From: Blastomussa wellsi | Lineage: Eukaryota; Cnidaria; Anthozoa; Scleractinia; Plerogyridae | Length of the DNA: 64,000 nt | Assembly: GCA_947652115.1 (NCBI GenBank) | Contig: OX393568.1 | Location: 2,028,853 to 2,092,852 of the forward strand | Reading direction: 5' to 3' | Part shown: positions 35,081 to 47,181 of the stretch, piece after piece | Layout: each line of letters begins with the position of its first letter | Numbering within the stretch: position 1 is the stretch's first letter | Translations under genes and position numbers: made by a program | The notes under the pieces: generated by a model | The model's database searches: none | What the model saw: the letters and a program-made list of their open reading frames with translations, nothing else | Told to the model about the DNA's origin: nothing

Positions 35081-36337
35081 CAGGCTGGTTTCTCACTAAC
35101 CACCCCTTAAATAAAAACACGATCAGCGTCAAACTGAAATCAGTGTTTTTATATGCGGGTGTTAACTCTATTTCTACCCTTTCCTCTGGTTGGGTTGCTA
35201 GTTGATCGCAAGGGTTCCTCCAGTATTATTTTTGCCAGTACCCATTTATACACCGGCGTGAAGAGAAGAACCATGAGCATAAAGTGCCTTGCCCAAGAAC
35301 ACAACTGAAGGTTTTAAAGCTGTACAGTTTGTTTTGAACAATCCTACTTTAGCAGTGATTACAGCATTTTACCTCACAAATTTGAGTATTCTAGTATATA
35401 TCTTTCTAATTTATTCTCTATTATACAGACAGCGGAACACTTCCAATACTAGCACTGTCTAAAAAATAAATACTTTCGTCGTCAAGCTGTTTTTAACTAA
35501 GGGGTACTTCCTTTCCTCAGAGACAAGATGTTCCAGGAACAGATCTGCAAGTTTGAACAATAAAATTTACCTCACCAAATCATCTGACATATTCTATAGC
35601 CCAGAATATGACACTCAGGGCACCTACCCCGTGAACATGAGCTGTACATGGATAATTTCTCTTCCAAACAACAAAATAAAACTTTCCTTCTCAGCATTTG
35701 ACCTCCAGCCTGCAAGTCCATCGTGCCAAAACGGTGATTATGTGGAAGTTAGGGATGGAGAATATTCTGATAGTCTAATTCTTGGGACGTTTTGTGGTAG
35801 TACAATACCTACGGATACAGTTTCGTCAGGGAGTTATTTGCTGGTTCAATTTCGTTCAGACGAGTCGGTGGAAAAACGAGGCTTTGTATCAATATATTAC
35901 TCATACGAGACGCCAAATGGTAAGGTGTTTATACATGCATTTGTATCTATTTTCCAGTTTTGAGTGATCACAGATCTTACACTCATGGCCTTCTAACACC
36001 ATGTTGTGATGTGATGATGATGGTGAAAATGTGTATGATGATGATGATGATGATGATGATTAAGAATTTCACATTCCTCTAATATTCATTTACAGATTTC
36101 TTGGGCATTGCTATCTGTGTGGGTGTAACAGTTGTACTCGTCATTTTGGCAACTGTTTTTGGAGCATCTGCAATAAAGAAAAGGAAACCTCTTTCACGTG
36201 TGAGAACATATAGAACTCGACCGGGAATAACTATTAAGATATGTCCCGCAACACCAAACCAACACCGCAGTCAAGTGCCCTTGAACGATGAGACGTTGAC
36301 GCCAAGCAGCTTAGTACCTCCGAAGGCCACATCGTGA
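33105..36337 (+). CDS. CUB gene A: single-CUB type I membrane protein
   Basis: Model of four exons: 33105-33144 (40 nt), 34905-34940 (36 nt), 35521-35919 (CUB) and 36096-36337 (TGA). They sum to 717 nt, or 238 residues, and every internal junction is phase 1 with GT-AG sites. The first two exons form the signal peptide (MTRMEISFFCTLF, then VLNVPWVFVLS). The CUB exon holds the four family cysteines: RCSRN, MSCTW, PSCQNGDYVEVRDG and TFCGS. The last exon begins with a hydrophobic segment, LGIAICVGVTVVLVILATVF, then KKRK and a cytoplasmic tail of about 55 residues rich in Arg, Thr and Pro. AATAAA lies at 36477. The CUB and membrane exons are firm. The two leader exons rest on phase, splice quality and the matching design in gene C. 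Confidence 0.72.
33305..33530 (+). mobile_element. MITE family with CTACGTCACG termini, copy 1
   Basis: The body (AATCCGTTTTAATCTTCTCC, ATCCTTGTTCCTTTTTGG) recurs at 41926 and, inverted, at 44258. The right end AAATATCGTGACGTAGCGC is intact and the left end is decayed. It lies in intron 1 of CUB gene A and ends two bases before the tandem array. Confidence 0.65.
33533..33975. repeat. 114-bp tandem repeat, 3.9 units, each an imperfect palindrome
   Basis: Units start at 33533, 33647, 33761 and 33875, exactly 114 bp apart and almost identical; one G-to-C change is visible near 33846. Each unit opens TTAACCCTTTACTGCCCAAG and closes with its near complement CTTGGGCAGGAAAGGGTTAA, so the unit is a foldback element plus a short GGGAGATAGTTTT spacer. 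The array sits in intron 1 of CUB gene A. Confidence 0.95.
35237..35310 (+). repeat. SINE-like fragment (TTTATACACC...TTGCCCAAGAACACAAC), copy 1
   Basis: GTACCCATTTATACACC, GAAGAGAAG and CTTGCCCAAGAACACAACTG recur at 54972-55080 and 60156-60213 in the same orientation. The 54.97-kb copy continues into a B-box-like GGGCTCGAACGTGACCC, pointing to a tRNA-related SINE. Confidence 0.6.
36036..36061 (+). repeat. (GAT)n microsatellite in CUB gene A intron
   Basis: A run of GAT units lies a few tens of bases before the acceptor of the membrane exon. Confidence 0.8.
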
Positions 36338-39300
36338 ATTCGAGTTCCATCAGCTTGGATGAATTGGTGAAACAGAATGACCTGGTAGCGAGTAACACTT
36401 AGTTAAGGAGGAAAACTTGTGGGAGAATCGGCGGAAAACATGTAGGCGAAGGAAAGGGCCAAGGCGAACGCTCTTTAATAAAGAAAGGACACTGAGGGCC
36501 GGAGAAAAGAAACAAGTGGAAACAGATGCGTTGTTTACAATCATCTCTCATTAGCAAATTAAAGCGCGCTTCTGTTTCTTATCAATTTACGAAAATAACA
36601 ATTCTGAACATTGAAAGACTGACATGGCATGACACTTTCGCAACACTGAATTTGAGCCCGATGAGGTGGCTCACAGCAGTTTCCAGCTCTTTGATGGGTC
36701 AGTATCACTTGATGTTCCAGTAATGGTATCAAATAAATGCCACGCATAGGTGCACAAGTTGCGACTATATTTTTGACATTACTAGTCATCAAATTTATGT
36801 TAGTCATCAGAGTTGATTACCAAGTATATGAAGTATATTTTACTTTGACGATTACCGTTATTTAAAAAATAACATCAAATTCTTGAAATTAAAAGATTGA
36901 GAATTTAGGCTTTCGCATCAGTAAGTGGATTAAAAAAATTGGAAACATCCCAGTTTCATGTAATGCGAATTACACGAAGGTACCTTTCATGCCTGCCAGA
37001 GAAAGGGGAATGAAGATGCGGCCTTTACGCACCCATCCCACCCTTCCCCAAGTCAACCCTCTCCTCTTCTCGAGCAACTGCAATGACGTAGAACATTTGG
37101 CGAACAGGCATTGCTAACCCGATTTAGTTGACAGTCAGTCGATCCTTCGGCAACAGGTGTAAATAATACTTGTGACCACACATCATGATCATGATATTGA
37201 ACCAAGTGGAATTCGAACACTGATTAGCTTCCAAGTAGCTAGTGTTTCGTCACATGTGGTAACCTCAACATTTTGAAAAATTATCTGCTGAAAGAAGAGG
37301 GTCAACGAAAAGATTTTCTGAATGTCTGAAAACGAGATTAAATTGAAAATAAAGCTAGATTAGTAAATTTCCGTTATTTACAAATGAGATTGATAAAAAA
37401 TCATACACACCTGACACCATTTCGCAATTCTACTGCAGCACAAACTCCAAACAACCGTTAGCTTATGTAAACTAACCATTATCTTTCGGTCACATGCAGT
37501 CGATAAATGCCGTATAGATACATAAAAAAAATCGCTCGTAATGTTGCATGTACAAACAACAACAAAACCCATCCAGAGGTGACCTCTATTAACAAGGCGT
37601 ATGCTATGATTGTCAAATTAAAGGTAATTCAGTATTTGGGCTCAAAGGAAAAGCTGCTTATTTAGGCTTAATATCAGGTTGCAAGACTTATACGGCGTCT
37701 AACAACTGAATTCCAAACTAACCTTATACTAAGAATGAAATAAATTATAAAAAGTTATGCTAAGATAAAGTCAAAATCTGACCAGAGTGCATGTCTAGAT
37801 GACATGTTAATTTGAGAAACGTTGTTAAAGGTGAATACTTTTAAAGCTTCCAAAATAACACCAGGAAACAATTAGTGACCGGCTTTGAATTGGCTGAGGA
37901 TCACTGAGCGGTGCGTCAACACTTAAAAAACTAAATTTTTTGCCGTGCCGGGTTTACAGTTAAGCGTACCAAGTTATTAACCGTCCGGGATTAAGCAGAG
38001 GTAAGCCAGGATAAGTTAAATGCGTAAAAACCCTTGTTTTCCGCTTGCATGCAAATGACAGCTTTCATCTCGACGAAATACTAGAAGAGGCCCCGAGTGG
38101 TATATTCAACCTACGTTTCCTAGCAACGCTCAGAGACGAAAGCTCATGAAACTGCGGTTTAAATATTGCAACTTGATCAGTAGATGATAGAGAATGGACC
38201 TTTAATAGTTTAATTTAATTTTGACTCCACATTCCTATTTCCCACGACAAGCTAAGTTAATTTCTTGTTATAGCTAGCAAGAGGAAGGGAAGTCATGGAA
38301 ACCTGTAAAGTTTATATCTACGGGAAGTTTCTATAATGACTGAACATTCTGGGATGAAATCCTATCTTTGTCATCTGGAAATACATCCGGTCTTCTCCCC
38401 GAGTATTCTCGGGCGTTTAATTCTATGAACACCCAATACCAATCAGACTATATCTTTAGAATCGACAGCTTTCTGCTATGACTGCTTTAATATAGTTTTT
38501 ATTATCTCTCGGGCTTGCCTTAGTGTGTAGACATATGACTGCTGTCTAGCTGCGGTTTTATCAGGCGCAGAAGTGAGACTTTACTGTCAAAATGGCTGGC
38601 TGAGGTTGACGCTCTCACAGCCGCGTTCTCTTTGTTCTCAACAATCTCATTATTGATTTATTTCTCTTTTTATCGCAGAATGATCGCGAAGCTGTCAGCA
38701 CTATACTTTATTTGTAGGGTTGGGTAGGCAACGTATTTTCCTGACGATGTTCTGCCGGGCGTGAAGCGCTCGAGTGTTTTCTTTTTTCGGTATCTTTCAA
38801 CTAAAAAATTGCGTTGTTTACTTCGCTTCAAGAAATTTCTTTCAAAGTGAAGAAGGCATCTGTTGAAGTGGCGCCCCAGAATGAAAATAATACATTTACA
38901 CAATCCTCGACAAAGACTAAACAATCTTTGACCCAGGATTTAGAATTAAGAAAAAGATGCTTCGGCATCTTTAAACTTTTCGTCATCTTTGAAATCCAAT
39001 AAAATAATCTCTATAATAATTACAGAGCTTTATTGCTAGCCCGCGATGACAAAATTGCACAATGACTACGAGATCCTAGATAAGAAAAAACTACTATATT
39101 AAAAATACAACGAATGACTTGAGGTTAAAAGCGTGTTATTTTCAGCTTGCAAGGAATGCCAACTTGTTGACGTTCACTCTATCAAGCACAAAACGGAAAA
39201 TGAAAAAAGTGATATTGACGTTGTGTGATGTTGGTTGGTGATTGACCGACCGGGTGTGTATTTCGCTTGAAATCCTCTGAAATCCAGTGAGTATTACTAA

Positions 39301-39588
39301 CGCATTATATAGAGAAGAGTGCTGTTTAAAATTCTGTTTTCTCGCTGTCAACTTGAAGACAATTAGAATTTTAAATTTCGTCGCTAGCCCTCTGGTGGTC
39401 TCTTTAGAAACAATCTGTCTAATTTGTTTGCATAGGTAAAAGAAGTTATTTTTAAGTCGAATCGTGGATATCGAGTTTCTGTGACCTTCTCTGCGACTTG
39501 AAGTCTATGAAAGCAAAACTTCTTGGAGCCATGTGATTTTCATGAGTGTTTAACTTGCAGGTCTCCACGAATCACCAAATATCCGAAG
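36338..39588. other. Spacer between CUB genes A and B
   Basis: AATAAA at 36477 probably ends gene A. No exon was recognised in the rest, and no clear repeat beyond AT-rich sequence. A possible noncoding first exon of gene B may end upstream of the acceptor-like TTGCAG at 39555-39560. Confidence 0.4.
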
Positions 39589-42500
39589 ATGGCTGCTCAT
39601 TTTGGGCTGATTCTTGTGGTGATCAGCTTGGGTAAGCAATAAATTATTCAGATTATTATTTCGTCTTGAGTTAGATCGTTTCTTGGCTGACAAAGACTAT
39701 AATAATCTATGAGCTTCTATGGTATAGATGACACACTCCATTCTCGTTGAAGGGGTTTCAAAGAGGTGTCAGAAGATTTCAAACCAGCTGCGTTTATAGG
39801 AGTCATCACGCACAGTCGTTAATTAACTAAAATACTCCATTTCTTTGTTTCAAGCGAGCTCACATTAGACATCTACTGTATGTTACTTAGTTATAGTTAA
39901 TTCCCTAGGAATTCCATACGCAAACAGTAGCTATAAAAACACAACAACACAATGATTTCACTCAGGTACGGCTCTACGAGGACTCAATTTAGAAATCAGT
40001 GTGAATTGGTACATTTTGCTAAAATGCAGTACTTTAAGAACTCTAAATGTTGAAATAAGGTAACCATCGTAAACATTTGGACCCTTTTCAGCATTGTGAC
40101 TAGCCAGGACAGCCTCCTATGAACTGCCATTTCTCAATTCATCCTTTGGGATAGCTATTTGCGGTCTGTGAGTGTTTCAACGAGATAAAAGCAGGAAATA
40201 ATAGGGTTATCCTGTTTTTTCCCAGTTTTCACCTACGATCAACAAAGTCAGTCAGGTAGTGTTTCGGCAAATCAGAAAGCGCCCTAATTCCATTCAGGGA
40301 CTCTTTTATGGGTAAAAGAGAAAAAATGCGACCTCACTCGTTTGCCATTGCTAAATCTTCCATCAATTGGCCCTGAATAAGCCCATTGGCTTTCAAAATT
40401 TCATTTTATTCTTATTTAATTTGCGTCAAAATACCAGCCCCAGCATGTCCTCTATTGTCAGTAAGACCTCTAACCTTTTTGTTTAACATAAATCCATATT
40501 TAAATAAACTCAGTGAATTTATTCTTCAGAGCAGTAAGGGATCCTTAATACGTGGACGCCGGTAATGAGACACGCTGAGAATTTTTTGTCTTTATGCCTT
40601 GCTGCCGTCTTAACGTCTCCACGATAATGGCCTACAAATTATTTTCACATGTTCTTTGATCGAGTCTTCAAAACAAGTTGGCGTATTTCAGGCACCCCTA
40701 CTGTTCTGAAGAAATATATCGTGTAAGGTGAATCTAAAATGGATTTTCATCCACTAATATTTGCGGCTCTTTGGCGCCGTTACTTTAGGCGGCGTCCATG
40801 TGGCTCTTTGTGGGTAATCGATCAACATCCGGATGACCTCAAAATATGTACTTCTTAAACGCTACAAACATTTTACCAAGGGGAAAAACTACTTAAGGCT
40901 TACCACTGAATGCACTTAGGAGGTTCAAGATGAATCGCGAAACTCTTAGCACTAAGATTTTGCAAAATGTTTGGCAGTCGGTAAGGGGAATATACAACTC
41001 AATCAAGCATCGAGCTTGGACTAAAACTGTTCTAAGTCCATCCCCTTTGTTGATTCTCCTCTTGTTCTACTATACTTTAGAACAGAAGAAAACTTGACGT
41101 GTGAATTTCCAAGTGTCTTCTGTGTGATGTGGCTGTAGCGAGAAATTAGAGAGTGATCTTTGCATTTATTGTAAGCAGTAAGGCATGCAACTTGGCACGT
41201 TTTTATACAGCTGAAAAGAGAAATGCTAGTTTGTGGAGCCGCAAAACCGATTATCTGATAACCATCGCGACTCAGCACGGCATGGGAAATGCTTGCCCTG
41301 AAAATGCATACAAAGAATCAAATAAAACAAACACTCCCTCGAATAATCGGTCTGGCGCTATGTAACAATTAGGCCTTGATTGTAGAATGCATTTACTGCT
41401 AATCTGAAGCAACAGATTAGTAGGAATAAGTAACTGAAATGGAATAATTAGGAAACGACAGAAAAACGCACCACGCATGCGCGTGACGTGAGGATTTCTC
41501 GACGAGGTCAACGAGGGAGACCACGCATGATCTATCGATTACATAATTTTAGCTCAAACGTACGAACTTACAATGCTTGTAACAAATTTTGAAGCAAAAT
41601 TGTGAATGTGGAAATCGAGTGGTGAAAAAACATAAAACAATCGACCTTTAGTATAAATCTTGACCTTAAATATTCAGCGGTTTCTTTAAAATTGGCAAAA
41701 CGTTCACATTTTCGATTATGTCGGTTGGACCAACGTCCTTGGTCGGCAACAAATGACTCTTGTTCAGTCATATCTACGTTTATTAGCGCACATTAGCGCG
41801 CACTGTCTGAGTGTCAGTTGAAGATTCGTTAATGGTCCCTCAAAATTTGGTATTGCTCGCAAAAATTGTAAGGCTTCAGCGCGAAAATCAAATACTCTCA
41901 AAATTTTAGTGAGCGTTCATTTAAAGGAGTTACGTCATGGTTTGTGCCTTTTGAAAAATTTAGACTAATTTTTTTTTTAAATCGTCATTTGCAATCCGTC
42001 TCAATCTTCTCCATCCTCAACCGTCCTTGTTGCGTTTTGGCTTAGTATCATGTCTTTAGTGTTTTTTCCTTCGTAAACCATTAGTTTAAGGTTTCCTACG
42101 TTTTAAGGGTAATTTAGTTCGTTGCAAAAACGAACTCAAAATACCGCAGCTTTGGTCAGTGCTTGTACTCGCAATGAGAAACTCTGTGCTCGCACAGGAC
42201 TGACCCAACGATTCCGCTCGACATTATGTACGCTTCACAGACTATATTCCTATATGAATGTCACTCATGAAATGATCCACATTCACAAATAACCTAATCT
42301 TTTCTTTTTGTTAATAGTGAGAAGAGCCTCTGCAAACTGTTCAAAAGATAATAACACGGACCACCAAACAGAGATCAACGCCCAGAAGGGTGAACTCGCA
42401 AATCCTGGGTACCCCGATTTCTTCATGGACGATATTCAGTGCACGTGGTTAATCTACGTGGCAAGGAGACACTCAATTGAACTGGAATTCGAATTCTTCG

Positions 42501-43431
42501 ACTTAGGAGGCTCGCAGCCGTGCACCACGAAAGAAGACGCAAGTTATCTGGAAGTACGTGACGGCGAACACCGTGACAGTCATCAACTTGGATTGTTTTG
42601 TGGCCACTCAAGACCAGAGAAAATTTCTAGCACTGGAACACAAATGTGGGTGAGGTTTAAAGCAAACCGATATAGGTCTGTGAAGTTCAAAGCGACATTC
42701 AAAGCTGTCAGAGGTGAGGCTGGTTACATGACGTGGAAACATGAAATGATATATGAAGAAGTGCCGATTTACATGCATGAATCCTAAGCTAGCAGCAAAC
42801 TGTTGTGGTAGCTTTTGAAGCCATAGTATTGTTCCCTTTCAATTTCATATATATTTCCATTCTATTTCCGTTTCTCAACAAGATTATTTTGCAGCTGTTG
42901 CAGCAACGGTGATATTGGTAGCAGAAGCGGCAGTGCTGTCGGTAGTGATAACGACAGCAGCAGAGGCAGCGGCAATGGTATTGGCATTAGCAGTGTTAGC
43001 GCGATAGCGGCAATGGTAATGGCAGGAGTAGTGTCCCTCGGCATCGGTAGCGATCATGATAGTGTCAGTGGCAATGGCAATAGCATTGACAGTGGCAGTA
43101 GTTGCAGCTGTTGTGGTACTACACTACGTGTGGTAGTACATGTAGTGCTAATTTGGTTGTGGCGTATCGGTAGTGGTAGTAGTAGTGTTGGTGGCAGAAG
43201 CCTTGGCAGTGGTAGTAGTATCGGTAGTGGTAGTAGTAGTGTAAGTGCTAGCAAGGATCACTTAATAGCAGTGGTACTGGTAGTTGCAGTGCAGTGGTGA
43301 TGGCAGATTGGCAGAGACAGTGGTCTTGCCACTGTAGCTAGAGATTTTGGCACGGTAATAAAGTTCTTGATTGATTGATTGATTGATTGATTGAGTGAGT
43401 GAGTGATTGATTGATTGATTGAGTGAGTGAG

Positions 43432-43478
<47 letters not shown>

Positions 43479-43499
43479 GTGATTGATCGATCGATCGAT

Positions 43500-43530
<31 letters not shown>

Positions 43531-44852
43531 GTAGAAGTGGTAGCAGGGCCTCGTTAACAGTAGTGGCAGTGGCAGTGTTTCTAAAGCCTGGTTTTTACTG
43601 GCCATGGAGTCGGAGTCGGAGTTGGAGTCGGAGTCGGAGTCGGAGTCGGAGTCGGAGTCGGAGTCGGAGTCGGAGTCGGAGTCGGAGTCGGAGTTGGAGT
43701 CGGAGTTGGAGTCGGAGTCGGAGTTCGTAAGCGTTATGATCTTGTGAAAATCAAATCGACGGAGTCGAAAGCAGTTCCGATTCCGCTTATTACTCCATCG
43801 CTAACGTTCTAGTGAAAATCAGATTGCTGGTGTCGCAAGCAGAAAGGAAGTACTCGGAGTGCCTGCAACTGGCAATGCGATTGGTTTATTCTTACCCTTC
43901 TGCTTGCGACTCCGATAGTCTAGTTTTCACTAGATCGTTACAAGCGACGGGGCGGAATCGGAAGATTCTTCCGACTGCGATTCCGTCGTGACTCCGCTTT
44001 CGACTCCGATTTTCGGTTTTCACTAGGTCGTAAGCGTTCTTATTACTTCGCTTACGACTCGACTCCGACTCCGTCGTGAAACTCAGGTTGTGTTGGTAGT
44101 AGTGACTGTAGTAACCTGCGATCATGCCCTCCCTCCCTACTTATCATCTCTGGGGTTAAAAAAAGAAAACGTCTAAAAAAATTTGCATGATCGCAGGTTA
44201 TGACTGTAGTAGTGGTAGTAGTACGGGTAGCAGAGGCTTCTGGGATTAAAGGACCTACGTCACGAGAAACCTAAAACTAATAGTTTACTAAGGAAGAAAA
44301 ACACCAAAGAGGTGATACTAAACAAAAAAGGAGCAAGGATGGTTAAGGATGGTGAAGATTGAGACGGATTAGAAAAGAGGATTTTTCAAAATTTAGGCTA
44401 AATTGTTCAAAATACACAATCCGTGACGTAGCTCCGGATGTTTTATTCTTTGCTCATCTTTATTCATCAGTTTAAAAATTCTTTCCATCTCAGATTCTCC
44501 GCCCATTGTACTAGTCATCGCTGGAGTGTCTACCATTGTCGGTTTAATGCTGATCTTGTTGTTACTAACGCTTTACCTGAAGAGAAAGAGAAGAAATTCT
44601 GATGAAGAAAACATTACTCTAGCTGAATGCGGTCAAAATCAAGAAATTGAACAGAATCGTCCTAGCGGAACATCTGCCACCGACGGGGATAACACAGACC
44701 TTCAGTTTTCTCCGGTGGTGGGAAGAACAGACATGCACAAAAAATCATTATCCGAGCAAGAGCTTGGGACTTCATGTAACGGAAATGAAAGAAAACAATC
44801 TCAATCGCATGGTACTTTCGCGAGGGAAAATTTAACGCCCGTTGCAGAGTGA
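39589..44852 (+). CDS. CUB gene B: single-CUB type I membrane protein
   Basis: Three exons: 39589-39631 (43 nt, signal peptide MAAHFGLILVVISL), 42318-42713 (CUB) and 44494-44852 (membrane segment and tail, TGA). They sum to 798 nt, or 265 residues; both introns are phase 1. CUB cysteines are ANCSKD, IQCTWLI, QPCTTKEDASYLEVRDG and LFCGH. The last exon has PPIVLVIAGVSTIVGLMLIL then KRKRR and an acidic, Ser/Asn-rich tail of about 85 residues. It has the same architecture and phase as gene A, so the two are local paralogues. An extra 36-nt leader exon like those in A and C was not found but cannot be excluded in the 2.7-kb first intron. The ligand is unknown; CUB domains usually bind protein or glycan partners, often with calcium. 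Confidence 0.85.
41926..42150 (+). mobile_element. MITE family with CTACGTCACG termini, copy 2
   Basis: The body (TCGTCATTTGCAATCCGTCT, CTTCTCCATCCTCAACCGTC, TTTAGTGTTTTTTCCTTCGT) matches 33305-33530 and the inverted copy at 44258. The left end GTTACGTCATGG is recognisable; the right end is blurred. It lies in intron 1 of CUB gene B. Confidence 0.65.
42896..43320 (+). repeat. GGTAGT/GGCAGT-type low-complexity repeat
   Basis: A long irregular run of GGYAGY and GGCAATGG trimers and hexamers lies inside intron 2 of CUB gene B. It reads as Ser/Gly- or Leu/Pro-rich peptide in several frames, but has no splice or coding support. Confidence 0.8.
43366..43531 (+). repeat. (GATT)n microsatellite with GAGT and GATC variants
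   Basis: About 40 tetranucleotide units, mostly GATT, with blocks of GAGT and GATC. Confidence 0.95.
43587..44087. mobile_element. Non-autonomous DNA element carrying a (GGAGTC)n array
   Basis: The ends CCTGGTTTTTACTGG and CGTGAAACTCAGG are imperfect inverted termini. Inside, a run of about 20 GGAGTC hexamers (43606-43725) is followed by oppositely oriented GACTCC-rich sequence and repeated words TAGTGAAAATCAGA / GGTTTTCACTAGGTCG. The whole is a large imperfect foldback in intron 2 of CUB gene B. Confidence 0.6.
44113..44199. mobile_element. 87-bp MITE inserted next to GTAGT repeats
   Basis: AACCTGCGATCATGC and GCATGATCGCAGGTT are perfect inverted ends. TGACTGTAGTA occurs on both flanks and may be the target duplication, offset by a base or two on the right. 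Confidence 0.75.
44258..44433 (-). mobile_element. MITE family with CTACGTCACG termini, copy 3 (inverted)
   Basis: It starts CTACGTCACGAGAAACCTAA and ends ACACAATCCGTGACGTAGC. The reverse complement of the body matches copies 1 and 2. This is the best-preserved copy of the three, about 60 bp upstream of the membrane-exon acceptor of CUB gene B. Confidence 0.75.
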
Positions 44853-47181
44853 AGAATCGAAAAGAAAACGCATAAATAACAGAAATTCGTCTCTACTTCG
44901 GCATGCAGGAAGCGTTGATCTGCAGGCAGAAGCTTAAAGAGAACCGGCAGAGGTACGAATTATGCAACTTAATAATTCGTCTCGTAACAATAACACGTCC
45001 GTTCCTGGCTGTGCAGAATTACAAGAGAAAAGCGAGATTCGGACACCATTGACTTCCTACACACGGCTGAATTTTGTTAGACTGGCATCCCTTCTGCGTT
45101 TGGCACTCGGAGTCAGCGGTTTCCGTTGCTAGGCAACATGATTTAACAGGTGGCATTAGAGAGTACCGGTACCCTTGTGAGCGCTTGCACTGGAAAATCA
45201 GTATCGGAAGTTTTCGTTTCTTTCAATTTGCCGCGAGGAACACTCAGGCCCTTGCTTAACGGAATGTACAAAGTGGAAAATATTAGAATGAAAATAACTA
45301 CTGTTATGAATACGAAATCAGAGGAGAAATTATCTCAGGACTAAACTGTGCTTGTGATAAGCTGAATCTGATTTCACGCTACAAGTTGGCATGTCTATCG
45401 TAATTAACTCAGTAATTATTCTTTAAAGGACAATTAACCGCCGTAGCAAATTTGGAAAAGTTGACATTTCACGCGAGGAAAAAGAACTAACTCTGAAGGC
45501 GGCATACGTACTTTCATCAACTTCTAGCAAGTTGGCAATCAACAAGTGTTTCACTTACCACAGAAACAAATAACCTACAATAGTCTAATGTAATCGCTCC
45601 TTTGTTGAATAAAATTGTGCTTGTTGTTTAGATCGCTTATTTAATTAAAATCCTACACGTTCTTTGGATTGCTAAAAAACCATGACTATATATTTGAAAA
45701 AAATTGGTAAATTGAAACGCGGTCTGATTAAGAAACTCTATACAGCTACCGACCTATCAGAGGGTTTTATTGGCTTTACCTTAATTTAAAACATGAAAAA
45801 CTTCAATTGAAATTCGGTCTCCTTTCTAACTAGTCGTTCTTGTACAGTCGTTGTATAGTCGTTCTTGTTAAAGCTGTTAAAACGACTGGTAACGATTTAC
45901 AATAATGATATGAAGAAAATACCCAATCAGTGGTCAACAAGTTGTGAACATTTTCTGACTTTCTTGAAGATAATGGTGTGATGAACTCACCACGCTAAGG
46001 AAAACATATAAAAATGACTTGTTGACAGAGAGTATCGATTTTTCGAGCTTCCACCTTTTAAAATTTGGGTCAAGGTTTAAAGGCCATTTCCAGTCCGTAC
46101 TGCGCAGTATCGGGATTTGTTTACATTTCTGTTTTGAATTCATTGAGACGTTATACTTCGGTAACTGTGTACATGAAGTTTTTGAGTCATTACGGGCCAT
46201 TACGGGTCGTTTCGTTTGGGAGTTCTCGATGAGCTGAAACGTCGGTTTGGAATATCGTCGAGCTTCGTCTACTCTTTATTATTGCTTTGAAAGGATATCG
46301 GATGTTAATAATGAAAAAAAAGTAAGTTTTTACCCGTAATTTTCATTTTGGTTTGTTTACATTTCATCGTGTGAGGCTTGATAAACATTACAGACGGAGA
46401 TTGCGCAGTACGGACTGGAAATGGCCTTTAAAACCCTTAGCGGGTGGCGCACGTATCCCTCATTTACATGCGAGCCACCCCACCCACCCCACCCGGACCA
46501 CGAAGAATTAGTAGCGAACTTCTTTCCGCATAGCACGCGCTACATATAATAAAAATTCCGTACAAAAATTCCAAATATTGCGTCGCCATTGCAACAGTGC
46601 ACTTGTAAAACACGTATGTGTTTTCGAGTTCACTCTTTAGAATAATAATGTAAAACTATACAACTAACAAACCATTTGGAATTTAGTTGTGTCACTCCTG
46701 ATAAAACAATGAAAAAATGATAAAGCCGACAGACTGGTATTTTTCTTCTCGAACTGTCGTTATTGGATGCTTTAAATTCATTTCCAATATTAAGATCCAC
46801 AGTTTTAAGCAGTCGTGGAAACAGTACGACCGTGACAGCTCGTGAAAATCTACTTCTGAAATTATCAAACAGATATAATAACGTCTGAGCTCACTGCGAA
46901 GAATTGAAGAAGAGAGCAATTGTTTGTACATCTTAGTGATAAAGCAATAACAGTGGAATGCGAAGCGACTTTGCCTGCTATGTAATTTTGGGTTTATTTA
47001 TTCCCTAGAGGGCTACTTACAATAGCATATTATCACGGGATATGAACAAAAAGATACTTAAAAATATGTAAATTTCAAGAGGACGCGACTCGCGATGCGA
47101 AACGCGTCCGTTTTAAAGGAATTACAATCTTTTAAAGCTCCTATTCATTGTTATCGTGAGCCAATTTCTTCACGATTTAAG
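44853..47181. other. Spacer between CUB genes B and C
   Basis: No exon was recognised. It holds the 31-bp-TIR MITE at 46076-46433, listed separately, and AT-rich sequence. Confidence 0.45.
46076..46433. mobile_element. 358-bp MITE with perfect 31-bp terminal inverted repeats
   Basis: The left end TTTAAAGGCCATTTCCAGTC (31 bp to 46106) is exactly complementary to 46402-46432, with no mismatch. The interior has no coding potential. Perfect ends suggest recent mobility. Confidence 0.9.

Noticed and set aside
43013..43300. Ser/Gly-rich frames in the GGTAGT repeat
   Set aside because: Low-complexity trinucleotide sequence gives open frames by default; it is intronic and has no exon signals.
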